Shown here: positions 16,453-28,040 of the stretch, in pieces
Layout: each line of letters opens with the position of its first letter
Numbering within the stretch: position 1 is the stretch's first letter
Assembly: GCA_035556135.1 (NCBI GenBank)
Contig: DATMFO010000003.1
Span: forward strand, 496,001-560,000
Reading direction: 5' to 3'
From: ZC4RG30 sp035556135
Lineage (GTDB): Bacteria > Pseudomonadota > Gammaproteobacteria > Steroidobacterales > Steroidobacteraceae
Length of the DNA: 64,000 bases
The notes under the pieces: model-generated
Seen by the model: the letters and a program-made list of their open reading frames with translations, nothing else
Database searches by the model: none
What the model was told of the DNA's origin: nothing
Made by a program: the position numbers and the translations under genes

Positions 16453-17013
16453 ATGGATGAGGACGAAAGGAGGCTGTTCCGCCACGCCATGCGCGGCGTG
16501 CGGCGGCTGGGCTTCGATGCCCGCAGCGAGTCCACCGCCCCGCGACCCCGGCCTCGCGCGCACTTCGCTCGCGCCGAGCGGCAGGCCGTGCTGCGCGAGA
16601 GCATGGACACGGGCTCGCCGCTGGCGCCCGTGGAGGAAACCGGCGAGGCGCTGCTGTTCCGCAGGCCCGGGGTGGCCCTGACGGCATTCCGGCGCCTCCG
16701 GGCCGGACAGTTCCGCGTGGATGGGGAAATCGACCTGCACGGGCTGCGTGCGGCCATGGTGGAGCCCGCCCTGCGCGAATTCCTTGCAGATGCAATGCGG
16801 CACCGGGCGCGCGTGGTGCGCGTGATCCACGGCAAGGGCCGCCGCTCCGGGCATCGCGGCCCGGTGCTCAAGCTGGTGGCCAGCCACTTCCTGTGCCGTG
16901 TCGATGCCGTGCTGGCATTTGCCTCGGCGCGCGAAGTGGATGGCGGATCCGGCGCGATACTCGTATTGCTCGATACGCCCTCGGCGGCGAAGGGCCAGGC
17001 TGCCCGTCGATGA
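16453..17013 (+). CDS. Smr-domain protein (putative endonuclease / SmrA-like)
   Basis: The product has 186 residues: a basic N-terminal region (1-90, with MDEDERRLFRHAMRGVRRLG) followed by a Smr domain (about 95-180) with DLHGLRAAMVEPALREFL and the signature VIHGKGRRSGHRGPVLK. Smr domains of this DLHG/HGKG type nick branched DNA or cleave RNA at stalled ribosomes, but the substrate of this subfamily is not settled. The ATG at 16453 begins the MDEDE-type start typical of YdaL/SmrA relatives. It is flanked by opposite-strand genes on both sides and reaches within 33 bases of ispF. Confidence 0.9.
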   Translation: MDEDERRLFRHAMRGVRRLGFDARSESTAPRPRPRAHFARAERQAVLRESMDTGSPLAPVEETGEALLFRRPGVALTAFRRLRAGQFRVDGEIDLHGLRAAMVEPALREFLADAMRHRARVVRVIHGKGRRSGHRGPVLKLVASHFLCRVDAVLAFASAREVDGGSGAILVLLDTPSAAKGQAARR

Positions 17014-17046
17014 ATGCGCGACCAATGCGGAGCGGCCGGGAAGAGG

Positions 17047-17526
17047 TCAGTCCGCGCTGATCAGCACCACGGCCTGGGCCGCAAGGCCCTCGCTCCTGCC
17101 CAGGAATCCCAGCTTCTCGGTGGTGGTGGCCTTCAGGTTCACTACTTCCCTTGCCACGCCCAGGGCTGCAGCCACACTGTCGCGGATGGCATCGCGGTGC
17201 CTTGCAATGCGCGGGGTCTCGCCGAGCAGCGTGAGATCAGCATTCACCACGCGCCAGCCGCGATCTGCCAGCAGCTGCACGGCATGGCGCACGAACTGCG
17301 TGCTGTCGGCGCCTTTCCAGCGGGCGTCAGAGTCAGGAAAGTGCTGGCCGATGTCCCCCAGGCCCGCTGCACCCAGCAGTGCATCGGTGAGGGCGTGCAG
17401 CAGCACATCGCCGTCGGAATGGGCCACCACGCCCCGGGCATTGGGGATGCGCACGCCGCCCAGCACCACGTGGTCGCCGGCACCGAAGGCATGCACGTCG
17501 ATGCCGCTGCCGATACGGAAATTCAT
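17047..17526 (-). CDS. ispF: 2-C-methyl-D-erythritol 2,4-cyclodiphosphate synthase
   Basis: The fifth enzyme of the MEP isoprenoid pathway, forming the cyclodiphosphate with loss of CMP. At 159 residues it has the usual length. Zinc ligands are in GIDVHAFG (D10, H12) and the later histidine of VLLHALTDALLGAAGLGDIG; HFPDSD and TTTEKLGFLG are also diagnostic. The ATG overlaps the ispD stop (ATGA), coupling two successive enzymes. It ends the long minus-strand run that begins at rpsB. Confidence 0.98.
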   Translation of the reverse strand: MNFRIGSGIDVHAFGAGDHVVLGGVRIPNARGVVAHSDGDVLLHALTDALLGAAGLGDIGQHFPDSDARWKGADSTQFVRHAVQLLADRGWRVVNADLTLLGETPRIARHRDAIRDSVAAALGVAREVVNLKATTTEKLGFLGRSEGLAAQAVVLISAD

Positions 17527-18230
17527 GGCTGATTCTCGCGCGCCAGCCAGGCTGCCGCCAGCCGCATGTCCGCCAGCGTGGTGATCTTCAGGTTGCCCGG
17601 GTCGCCACTGACCAGCCGCGGTGCATGGCCCAGCCACTCCAAGGCCTGGGACTCGTCGGTGGGCTCCCGTCCGGCCTCCACCGCGGCGCGCAGGGCCTCG
17701 CGCAGCAGGCCGGCCCGGAACATCTGTGGCGTCAGTGCGCGCCACACATCGGTACGCGGCGGCGTTTCGGCCACGCGTGCAGCTCCTGCAGGGGACACAT
17801 CTGCCTGCGCACGCTTGAGCGTATCGGCAAGCGGTACGGCCAGCAGACCGCCGATTTCGTCCGTGCCTGCTTCGGCCAGCAGCCGATCGATATCCGTGCG
17901 CGCCAGGCAGGGCCGCGCCGCATCGTGCACCAGCACCCAGTCGCCATCGGACGCAGGCAGCGCGGCGAGCGCATTGCGCACCGAGTCGCAGCGGCGCGCG
18001 CCGCCGGCCACAGTCCGCACGCGCGGATCACCGGCCGGGGGCAATGTGCTGAATACCTCGTCGGATGCATCGAGGGCGATGCAGATGCCCTTGCACCGGG
18101 CATCGGCGATGAATGGAGCCAGCGCCCGTTCGATCACGCGCGCCTTGCCCAGGAAGAGGTATTGCTTGGGCGTGTCACCACCGAAGCGGCGTCCACTGCC
18201 CGCCGCCGGCATGACCAGCCAGTAGTGCAC
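17523..18230 (-). CDS. ispD: 2-C-methyl-D-erythritol 4-phosphate cytidylyltransferase
   Basis: Transfers CMP to methylerythritol phosphate in the MEP pathway. The 235-residue protein opens with PAAGSGRRFGGDTPKQYLFL, the CTP-binding glycine-rich loop with its Lys. LVHDAARPCL and TPQMFR of the family are also present. It uses a GTG start immediately after the ftsB stop; no ATG occurs before the nucleotide-binding motif, so the GTG is required. It overlaps ispF by 4 bases. Confidence 0.97.
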   Translation of the reverse strand: MHYWLVMPAAGSGRRFGGDTPKQYLFLGKARVIERALAPFIADARCKGICIALDASDEVFSTLPPAGDPRVRTVAGGARRCDSVRNALAALPASDGDWVLVHDAARPCLARTDIDRLLAEAGTDEIGGLLAVPLADTLKRAQADVSPAGAARVAETPPRTDVWRALTPQMFRAGLLREALRAAVEAGREPTDESQALEWLGHAPRLVSGDPGNLKITTLADMRLAAAWLARENQP

Positions 18231-18578
18231 TCAGTGGGCCGCGGAGGCCAGCGCGGTGGGGGAGTCGGCCACCGGTGCGTCTTCCACCAGGCCGGCCGGC
18301 GTGTCTTCCGGCGGCACGACCTGGTAGTAGGTTTCATTGGGCGCGACCAGCCCGAGCTCGGCACGGGCCCGCTCCTCGACTGCGGCAAATCCCTGCTTGA
18401 GGTCCTTCACCTCGGCGAAGAGCTGCTGGTTGCGCGCCTGCAGGCGCTCGTTCTCGGCCCGCTGTTCGGCCACGGCCCGATCGAGCCGCAGCACCTCGCG
18501 CGCGCCGTCCGGCGACACCCATATGCGGTACTGCATGAGCACTACCACGGCGGCCAGCGCGGCGATGAACCACTTCAT
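18231..18578 (-). CDS. ftsB: Cell division protein FtsB
   Basis: A small bitopic septal protein that bridges FtsL and FtsQ in the divisome. It has 115 residues, a little longer than the E. coli protein (103). One membrane helix (about 3-19, FIAALAAVVVLMQYRIW) is followed by a coiled coil (about 30-72, AEQRAENERLQARNQQL). The tail contains ARAELGLVAPNETYYQVV, the usual end of the family, followed by an extra acidic/Ala-rich extension. The gene order eno-ftsB-ispD-ispF is standard for gammaproteobacteria. Confidence 0.95.
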   Translation of the reverse strand: MKWFIAALAAVVVLMQYRIWVSPDGAREVLRLDRAVAEQRAENERLQARNQQLFAEVKDLKQGFAAVEERARAELGLVAPNETYYQVVPPEDTPAGLVEDAPVADSPTALASAAH

Positions 18579-18598
18579 GATCGCGGCAGGTTATCGCG

Positions 18599-19893
18599 TT
18601 ACAGGGTAAATGGGAACGCCTCCCGCCCCGCGTAACGCACCTTGCCGCCCAGCAATGCCTCGATGCGCAGCAGCTGGTTGTACTTGGCAATGCGGTCGGA
18701 GCGGGACATCGATCCGGTCTTGATCTGCGTGGAAGCCGTGGCCACGGCGATGTCGGCAATGGTGGCATCCTCGGTCTCGCCGGAGCGGTGTGACACCACC
18801 GAGGTGTAACGTGCCTGCTCGGCGAGGCTGATGGCCTCCAGTGTCTCGGTGAGCGTGCCGATCTGGTTCACCTTGATCAGGATGGAGTTGGCGACCTTCT
18901 TCTGGATGCCCTCCTTCAGGATCTTCGTGTTGGTGACGAACAGGTCATCGCCCACCAGCTGCACCTTGCTGCCCAGCTTGTCGGTGAGCAGCTTCCAGCC
19001 ATCCCAGTCGCCTTCGGCCATGCCGTCCTCGATGGTGATGATGGGGTAGCGCGCCGCAAGGCCGGCCAGGTAGTCGGCGAATTCGGCCGAAGTGAAGCTG
19101 CGGCCCTCGCCTTCGAGGTGGTACCTGCCGTCCTTGTAGAACTCGCTGCTGGCCACGTCGAGGCCGAGGTAGATGTCCTTGCCCAGCTGGTAGCCGGCCT
19201 TTTCCACCGCCTGGCTGATGATGCCGATGGCCTCCTCGTTGGAGCCCAGGTTCGGCGCGAAGCCGCCCTCGTCGCCCACGGAGGTGGCCAGGCCCTTGTC
19301 GTGCAGGATCTTCTTCAGCGTGTGGAAGATCTCCGCGCCGTAGCGCAGCGCCTCCGGAAGCGAGGGCGCGCCCACGGGCAGGATCATGAACTCCTGCACA
19401 TCCAGGGAATTGTCCGCATGCGCGCCGCCATTGATGATGTTCATCATCGGCACGGGCATCACCGGTGCGCGATCCTTCTTCGCATCCAGGGTGGCGAGAT
19501 GGCGGAACAGCGGCAGCTTCGCGCCGGCCGCCGCCGCCTGCGCCGTGGCCAGCGACACCGCCAGCAAGGCATTGGCGCCCAGCCGGCCCTTGTTCTCGGT
19601 GCCGTCCAGCTCGATCATCCTGCGGTCGATGGCCGCCTGTTCGCGCGCATCCATGCCGGTGACGGCCGACTTCAGCACGCCGTTCACGTTGGCCACGGCC
19701 TTCAGCACACCCTTGCCCAGGTAGCGCGACTTGTCGCCGTCACGCAGCTCCACTGCTTCGCGGGTGCCGGTGGAGGCGCCCGAGGGCACAGCGGCGCGGC
19801 CCATGGCGCCGGAGTCCAGCACCACGTCGGCTTCGACGGTGGGATTTCCGCGCGAATCGATCACTTCGCGCCCGATGACATCGACGATACGGC

Positions 19894-19897
<4 letters not shown>
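18599..19897 (-). CDS. eno: Enolase
   Basis: Converts 2-phosphoglycerate to phosphoenolpyruvate in glycolysis; in many bacteria also part of the RNA degradosome. The 432-residue protein has all signatures: SRGNPTVEADVVL near the start, MPVPMMNIINGGAHADNSLD, the metal-binding GDDLFVTN, and SHRSGETEDATIADIAVA with SRSDRIAKYNQLLRIE at the end. The ATG overlaps the kdsA stop (ATGA). It precedes ftsB by 20 bases. Confidence 0.99.
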
Positions 19898-20730
<833 letters not shown>

Positions 20731-20776
20731 CGCGGCACCAGCCTCATGCCGCCACCCGCGTCATTGCGCTGGGGCC

Positions 20777-22420
<1,644 letters not shown>

Positions 22421-22488
22421 GGGATTCACCGCCGGAAAATTGGAGGTCGCCGACCCCGGGCCGGGACAGATCACGACGGGCCGACAGT

Positions 22489-23505
22489 CTACCCTTTCGG
22501 GTGCCGCCCTGCCAGAGGATTCAGGTGCACGGTCAGCCTGCCGCCCGAACGGCGCAGGACGCCGTCCGGCAGCCGCAGTTGCGGATGCGCATCGCGCCGC
22601 GCGGCCATCATCGCCTCGATTTCCCGCAGGTGACGCTCGTTGGGCGCGCGGCAACCGGCGCGCTGCAGCCATGCGCGCAGCACGGCAGCACGGCGCGCGG
22701 CGCTGAAGCGGCGCAGTACCGCGATCTCCAGTCCCGCACCATCCGCTGCCGCTTCCAGGTCGCGCGCGGCCAGCGATTCGAGCATGAGGGCAGCGGAGGC
22801 GCAGTGGCGTGCGCTGCGCAGCGCCGTGCGCGAAGCGGCCGGCCAGCGCTGCCGGAGTGCCGGCAGCACGGACTTGCGCAGGTAGTTGCGATCGAAGCGG
22901 ACATCGGCATTGGTGGGGTCTTCCACCCAGTCGAGCCCCGCGGCTGCGGCGTAGGCGGCAATGGCGGCGCGGTCAAACTGCAGCAGTGGACGCAGCAGGC
23001 GGGTGCCGGCCAGTGGCATGGCCGCCGGCATGCCCGCCAGCCCCTTGGGGCCCGCGCCGCGCAGCAGCGCGAGCAGCACCGTTTCCAGCTGATCATCCGC
23101 ATGCTGCGCGGTGAGCAGCAGCTCGCCGGGCGCCAGCGCCGCAGCCAATGCCTGCCGGCGGGCATCGCGTGCGGCCTGCTCCACCGAAACACCGGGTGAC
23201 CTGTCCACCCGCACGCGCAGCACGGTCAACGGCAACCGCCAGCGCCGCGCCGTGCGCTGGCAGAAGGTGCGGAACCCCGCCGCCGCCGCCTGCAGGCCAT
23301 GGTCCACGTGCAGGGCGCGCAGCCTGATGCGCGGCCCCTGCGCAGATCGCGTGCGCAGGGCATGCAGCAGCACGGTGGAATCCAGGCCGCCGGACCAGGC
23401 CACCGCGCATCTCAGGGCTGTCGCCTCGTCGCCGGCCAGCGCGCGCAAGGCCCTGTGCACCGCGACCGCATCCAGGGCAGGCGCGACGGCAGGCTGCGAC
23501 GCCAT
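22489..23505 (-). CDS. tilS: tRNA(Ile)-lysidine synthetase, short form
   Basis: Modifies the wobble C of tRNA-Ile(CAU) to lysidine, allowing AUA decoding. The PP-loop SGGLDSTVL is at about residues 31-39, followed by LHVDHGLQ, AQHADDQLETVLL and WVEDPTNADVRFDRNYLR. The product has only 338 residues against about 430 for E. coli TilS. It ends right after the middle, substrate-binding domain (LPDGVLRRSGGRLTVHL), so the C-terminal tRNA-recognition domain is missing. No frameshifted remainder is visible downstream, where 68 bases separate it from pyrG. The lysidine synthetases of some other bacteria also lack this domain. Confidence 0.93.
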   Translation of the reverse strand: MASQPAVAPALDAVAVHRALRALAGDEATALRCAVAWSGGLDSTVLLHALRTRSAQGPRIRLRALHVDHGLQAAAAGFRTFCQRTARRWRLPLTVLRVRVDRSPGVSVEQAARDARRQALAAALAPGELLLTAQHADDQLETVLLALLRGAGPKGLAGMPAAMPLAGTRLLRPLLQFDRAAIAAYAAAAGLDWVEDPTNADVRFDRNYLRKSVLPALRQRWPAASRTALRSARHCASAALMLESLAARDLEAAADGAGLEIAVLRRFSAARRAAVLRAWLQRAGCRAPNERHLREIEAMMAARRDAHPQLRLPDGVLRRSGGRLTVHLNPLAGRHPKG

Positions 23506-23513
23506 GGATGGAC

Positions 23514-24479
23514 TCAGGGCTTCTGGTCGGTGAACACACCGAAGGAAGACAGCCGCTCGGAGCGTTGCGCGAGCAGCCTTTCGGTGGACAGGCGCGTGAG
23601 ATCGGCCAGGTGCCTCAGGATGGCGTCCTTCACCGTGAGCGCGATGGCGGCATGGTCGCGATGCGCGCCACCCAGGGGCTCGGCCAGCACCTCGTCCACC
23701 AGGTTGAGCTCGGCGAGACGGTCGGCGGTGATGCCCATGGCTTCCGCGGCCGCCTCCTTCTTGTCGGAGCTCTTCCACAGGATGGAGGCGCAGCCCTCGG
23801 GCGAGATCACCGAATACACCGCATACTGCAGCATCAGCAGGCGATCGCACACGCCGATGGCGAGCGCACCGCCGGAGCCACCCTCGCCGATCACCACGCT
23901 GACGATGGGCACCTTCAGGGTCGACATCTCGAACAGGTTGCGAGCGATGGCCTCGCTCTGGCCGCGCTCCTCACTCGATACGCCGGGATAGGCGCCCATG
24001 GTGTCGATCATGGTGATCACGGGCAGGTTGAATCGCTCGGCGGTGCGCATCAGGCGCAGCGCCTTGCGGTAGCCCTCTGGCTTGGGCATGCCGTGGTTGC
24101 GGCGCACGCGCTCCTTGGTATCGCGACCCTTTTGGTGGCCGATGAGCATCACCGGCTGGCCGTCGATGCGCGCCAGGCCGCCAACGATCGCCGCGTCATC
24201 GCCGAACATGCGGTCGCCGTGCAGCTCGGTGAACTCGTCGCAGATGCGCTTCAGGTAATCGAGGGTATACGGCCGGTGCGGATGGCGCGCCAGCTGGGTG
24301 ATCTGCCAGGGCGTGAGCGAGGCAAAGATGGTGGTGGTGAGCTGGCGGCTCTTGCGCTGCAGCCGGCTGATCTCCTCGGCGATGTTGACCTTGGAGTCGG
24401 AGCTGACATGCCCCAGTTCCTCGATCTTCGCCTCCAGTTCGGCGATCGGCTGTTCGAAATCCAGAAAACTCAGGGCCAT
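23514..24479 (-). CDS. accA: Acetyl-CoA carboxylase carboxyltransferase subunit alpha
   Basis: Together with AccD it transfers the carboxyl group from biotin to acetyl-CoA, the first committed step of fatty-acid synthesis. The 321-residue protein starts MALSFLDFEQPIAELEAKI and contains ARHPHRPYTLDYL, GDRMFGDDAAIVGG, MIDTMGAYPGVSSEERGQ and GEGGSGGALAIGV, the crotonase-fold oxyanion glycines. It lies downstream of dnaE, the usual gammaproteobacterial order, and 8 bases before tilS. Confidence 0.99.
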   Translation of the reverse strand: MALSFLDFEQPIAELEAKIEELGHVSSDSKVNIAEEISRLQRKSRQLTTTIFASLTPWQITQLARHPHRPYTLDYLKRICDEFTELHGDRMFGDDAAIVGGLARIDGQPVMLIGHQKGRDTKERVRRNHGMPKPEGYRKALRLMRTAERFNLPVITMIDTMGAYPGVSSEERGQSEAIARNLFEMSTLKVPIVSVVIGEGGSGGALAIGVCDRLLMLQYAVYSVISPEGCASILWKSSDKKEAAAEAMGITADRLAELNLVDEVLAEPLGGAHRDHAAIALTVKDAILRHLADLTRLSTERLLAQRSERLSSFGVFTDQKP

Positions 24480-24520
24480 GGGCGCTGATGCCCCTGCGGG
24501 TGATGTTGAGGGGCGGAAGG

Positions 24521-27500
24521 TTAGTGGGCGGAGGTGCCGCCGTGCAAGCCGGCGGGGTCGTAGAGCAGCTGCAGGCCCTCCCGGCCCACCAGCGTCTCCA
24601 GCTCGTCGATCAGCGCGGGCGTGGGCCGGATGGCCCAGTCGGCCCCGAGGGCCAGGGTGCAGCGCGCCTGCTCGCCGCGGTAGCGCACCAGCACTTCGCA
24701 GGGTCCCGGGCGCGAGGATCCGAGCACGCCCTGCAGTTTTTGCAGGAAGGCCTCGCCCTGGCTGGTCTCCGGCCAGCGCAGCACCAGGCGCCGCGCCTGC
24801 TTCTCGCGCAGGGCATCGAGCAAGGTGATGCGCTTGCCCGCGATGCGCCAGGCGTTGCTGAAGTCATCGAAGCGCAGGCTGCCTTCCACCAGCACCAGTG
24901 CATCGCGCACCAGCAGGTCGCGGTACAGCTGGGCCTGCTCCTCGAACAGCGTCACCTCGATGCGGCCGGTGCGGTCGTCGAGCACGAAGCTGGTGCGGCC
25001 ATTGCGCTTGCGCAGCTCCCAGATGAGGCCGGCCGCGTTCACCTGGCGTCCGCCGGTGTAGCGCGCGCCCTCGCCTTCGGCCGGCGGACGCTCGCTCACC
25101 AGGTCGGCGAGGCGGCCGTTCACCAGGCGGCGCAGGTCGGATTCGAAACGCTGGATGGGATGTCCGGTGAGGAAGAGCCCGAGCGTCTCGCGCTCGCCTG
25201 AGAGGCGCAGGGATTCCGGCCATTCCGCCTGCGTGGCTGCGGGTGAAGCATCGGGCGGAGGTGCACCACCGCCGAACAGGTCGTTCTGGCCGGCTTCACT
25301 GGCACGCATGGCCTGTTCACCGCCGCGCAACGCGACTTCCAGCGAGCCCATCAGCGCGGCGCGCGTGGCGCCGAGCCCATCCAGGGCACCCGCCTTGATC
25401 AGCGCCTCGAGCATGCGCCGGTTGATGCGCGCCAGCTCGATGCGGCGGCACAGGGATTCCAGGCTCTCGTAGGGGCCGTTGCGCTCCCGCTCTCCCACCA
25501 GCTCCTCCACCGCCTGGGCGCCCACGCCGCGCACGGCGCCCAGTCCATAGCGGATGGTGCCGGGGCCGGCGACGGTGAAATCCCAGCTCGAGGCATTGAT
25601 GTCCGGCGGCAGCAGGCGCAGCTTCATGCGCGCGCATTCATCCACCAGCGTCACCACCTTGTCGGTGTCGGCGATGTCCGCGGACATCACCGCTGCCATG
25701 AAGGCAGCCGGATAATGCGTCTTCAGCCACGCGGTCTGGTAGGTGAGCACCGCATAGGCAGCCGAGTGCGACTTGTTGAAGCCGTAGCCGGCGAACTTCT
25801 CGATCAGGTCGAAGATCCAGCCGGCCCTGTCCGCATCGACGCCGTTGGCCACGGCGCCCTCGACGAATACGCTGCGCTGCTTGGCCATCTCCTCGGGCTT
25901 CTTCTTGCCCATGGCCCGGCGCAGCAGGTCGGCGCCGCCCAGCGTGTAGCCGGAGAGCACCTGCGCGATCTGCATCACCTGCTCCTGGTACAGGATCACG
26001 CCGTAGGTCGGCTCCAGCACCTTCTCCAGCATGGGGTGCAGGTAGTAGTCATCGCCCTTCTGCGCGGCACCGCCCAGGCCGTGCTTGCGGGCGATGAAAT
26101 CATCCACCATGCCCGACTGCAGCGGACCGGGACGGAACAGCGCCACCAGGGCCACCACGTCCTCGAAGCTGTCGGGCTTCAGGCGGCGGATGAGGTCCTT
26201 CATGCCGCGCGACTCGAGCTGGAACACGGCGGTGGTGTTGCCGCTCTTGAGCAGTTCGTAGGTGGCGCGGTCATCCGTCGGCACCTGCGCCATCGACAGC
26301 GGATCGCCGGCGCGCTCGGGCAGCGCATTCACGATCTTCTCGGCGCGGTCGATGATGGTCAGCGTGCGCAGGCCGAGGAAGTCGAACTTCACCAGGCCGG
26401 CCGCCTCGACGTCGTCCTTGTCGAACTGCGTGACCACGCCCTCGCCGGCGTTTTCCGTGTACAGCGGCGTGAAGTCGGTGAGCACCGAGGGGGCGATCAC
26501 CACGCCGCCGGCATGCTTGCCGGCGTTGCGCGTGAGGCCCTCGAGCTTCATCGCCAGCTCCAGCAGCGCGTGCACCTCCTCGTCGTCGCGGTTCAGGCGC
26601 GAGAGCTCCGGCTCCTTCTTCAGGGCCGCATCGAGCGTGATGTCCAGCTCGTTGGGGATCAGCTTGGCGATGCGGTCGGCGAAGCCGAAGGGATGGCCCA
26701 GCACGCGCGCCACATCGCGCACCACCGCCTTGGCTGCCATGGTGCCGTAGGTGATGATCTGCGAGACGCGCTCGCGGCCGTAGCGCTCGGCGACATAGGC
26801 GATCACCCGGTCGCGGCCTTCCATGCAGAAGTCCACGTCGAAGTCGGGCATGGACACCCGCTCGGGATTCAGGAAGCGCTCGAACAGCAGCTGGTGCTCG
26901 ATGGGGTCGAGGTCGGTGATGCCCAGTACCCAGGCCACCAGCGAGCCGGCGCCCGAGCCGCGGCCCGGCCCCACCGGCACGCCGTTTTCCTTTGCCCAGC
27001 GGATGAAGTCGGCCACGATGAGGAAGTAGCCGGCGAACCCCATCTTGATGATGACGTCGAGCTCGCGCTCGAGCCGGGCGGCGTACTGCCCCGGGACCGC
27101 ACCTCCTGCACTCGTGGCGGACATGCGCTGTGCGAGCCCCGAAGTGGCCGCCGCACTGATGTAGTCCTCGGCGCTGCTGCCGTCGGGCGTGGGGAAGCGC
27201 GGCAGCTGGCTCTGCCCGAGCTTCAGCGGCAGGCTGCAGCGGCGTGCGATCTCCACACTGTTGGCCAGCGCCTGCGGAATGTCGGCAAACAGTTCGGTCA
27301 TCTGCGCCGGGGACTTCAGGTACTGCTCGCGCGAATGGCGGCGGCGGCGGTTCGCATCGGCCAGCAGCGTGCGCTCGCGGATGCACACTCGCGCCTCGTG
27401 CGCCTCGAAGTCGTCGGGTGCCAGGAAGCGCACGTCGTTGGTGGCCACCACGGGCACACCTGCTTCCGCCGCCAGCTGCACCGCCGCGTTCACGTATTCG

Positions 27501-28036
27501 GCGTCGGTGCTGCGGCCCAGGCGCTGCAGTTCCACGTAATAGCGATCCTCGAACAGCTGCTGCCAGTCGCGCAGCAGCCGCTGCGCCTGGGCAGGCCTGC
27601 CGGTGAGCAGCGCCCTGCCGACATCGCCCTCCCAGCCACCGGACAGCGCGATCAGCCCCTGCAGCACTTCCCTGGTGAGCCACTCGCGTTCCACCAGCGG
27701 CGTCTGCTGCCGCTGGCCTTCGAGGTAGGCCCGCGACACCAGCCGCGAAAGGTTCAGGTACCCCGTCTCGTTCTGGCACATGAGGGTGAGGCGCGAGGGT
27801 GTCGCCCGCTCGCCCTCGTTCACCCACAGGTCCACACCGATGATGGGCTTGAGGCCCGCTGCCAGCGCCGCCTTGTAGAACTTCACCATCGCGAACAGGT
27901 TGCACTCGTCGGTGAGTGCCACCGCGCCCATGCCCGCCGCAGCGGCGGCGCCCATCAGTTCCGGCACCCGCACCACGCTGTCGACCAGCGAGTACTCGGT
28001 GTGAACCCTCAGGTGAACAAAACTCTGCATTCCCAT
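24521..28036 (-). CDS. dnaE: DNA polymerase III alpha subunit
   Basis: The replicative DNA polymerase catalytic subunit, about 1170 residues. Domains in order: PHP (from HLRVHTEYSLVDSV), the polymerase palm with catalytic aspartates in PDFDVDFCMEGRDR and GRGSGAGSLVAW, fingers (SHSAAYAVLTYQTAWLK), a helix-hairpin-helix region (AVRGVGAQAVEEL) and a C-terminal OB fold (LDDRTGRIEVTLFEE). Two starts are possible: ATG at 28036 (MGMQSFVHL) or ATG at 28030 (MQSFVHL); neither has a strong ribosome-binding site. It follows rnhB by 4 bases. Confidence 0.98.
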   Translation of the reverse strand: MGMQSFVHLRVHTEYSLVDSVVRVPELMGAAAAAGMGAVALTDECNLFAMVKFYKAALAAGLKPIIGVDLWVNEGERATPSRLTLMCQNETGYLNLSRLVSRAYLEGQRQQTPLVEREWLTREVLQGLIALSGGWEGDVGRALLTGRPAQAQRLLRDWQQLFEDRYYVELQRLGRSTDAEYVNAAVQLAAEAGVPVVATNDVRFLAPDDFEAHEARVCIRERTLLADANRRRRHSREQYLKSPAQMTELFADIPQALANSVEIARRCSLPLKLGQSQLPRFPTPDGSSAEDYISAAATSGLAQRMSATSAGGAVPGQYAARLERELDVIIKMGFAGYFLIVADFIRWAKENGVPVGPGRGSGAGSLVAWVLGITDLDPIEHQLLFERFLNPERVSMPDFDVDFCMEGRDRVIAYVAERYGRERVSQIITYGTMAAKAVVRDVARVLGHPFGFADRIAKLIPNELDITLDAALKKEPELSRLNRDDEEVHALLELAMKLEGLTRNAGKHAGGVVIAPSVLTDFTPLYTENAGEGVVTQFDKDDVEAAGLVKFDFLGLRTLTIIDRAEKIVNALPERAGDPLSMAQVPTDDRATYELLKSGNTTAVFQLESRGMKDLIRRLKPDSFEDVVALVALFRPGPLQSGMVDDFIARKHGLGGAAQKGDDYYLHPMLEKVLEPTYGVILYQEQVMQIAQVLSGYTLGGADLLRRAMGKKKPEEMAKQRSVFVEGAVANGVDADRAGWIFDLIEKFAGYGFNKSHSAAYAVLTYQTAWLKTHYPAAFMAAVMSADIADTDKVVTLVDECARMKLRLLPPDINASSWDFTVAGPGTIRYGLGAVRGVGAQAVEELVGERERNGPYESLESLCRRIELARINRRMLEALIKAGALDGLGATRAALMGSLEVALRGGEQAMRASEAGQNDLFGGGAPPPDASPAATQAEWPESLRLSGERETLGLFLTGHPIQRFESDLRRLVNGRLADLVSERPPAEGEGARYTGGRQVNAAGLIWELRKRNGRTSFVLDDRTGRIEVTLFEEQAQLYRDLLVRDALVLVEGSLRFDDFSNAWRIAGKRITLLDALREKQARRLVLRWPETSQGEAFLQKLQGVLGSSRPGPCEVLVRYRGEQARCTLALGADWAIRPTPALIDELETLVGREGLQLLYDPAGLHGGTSAH

Positions 28037-28040
28037 GTTA

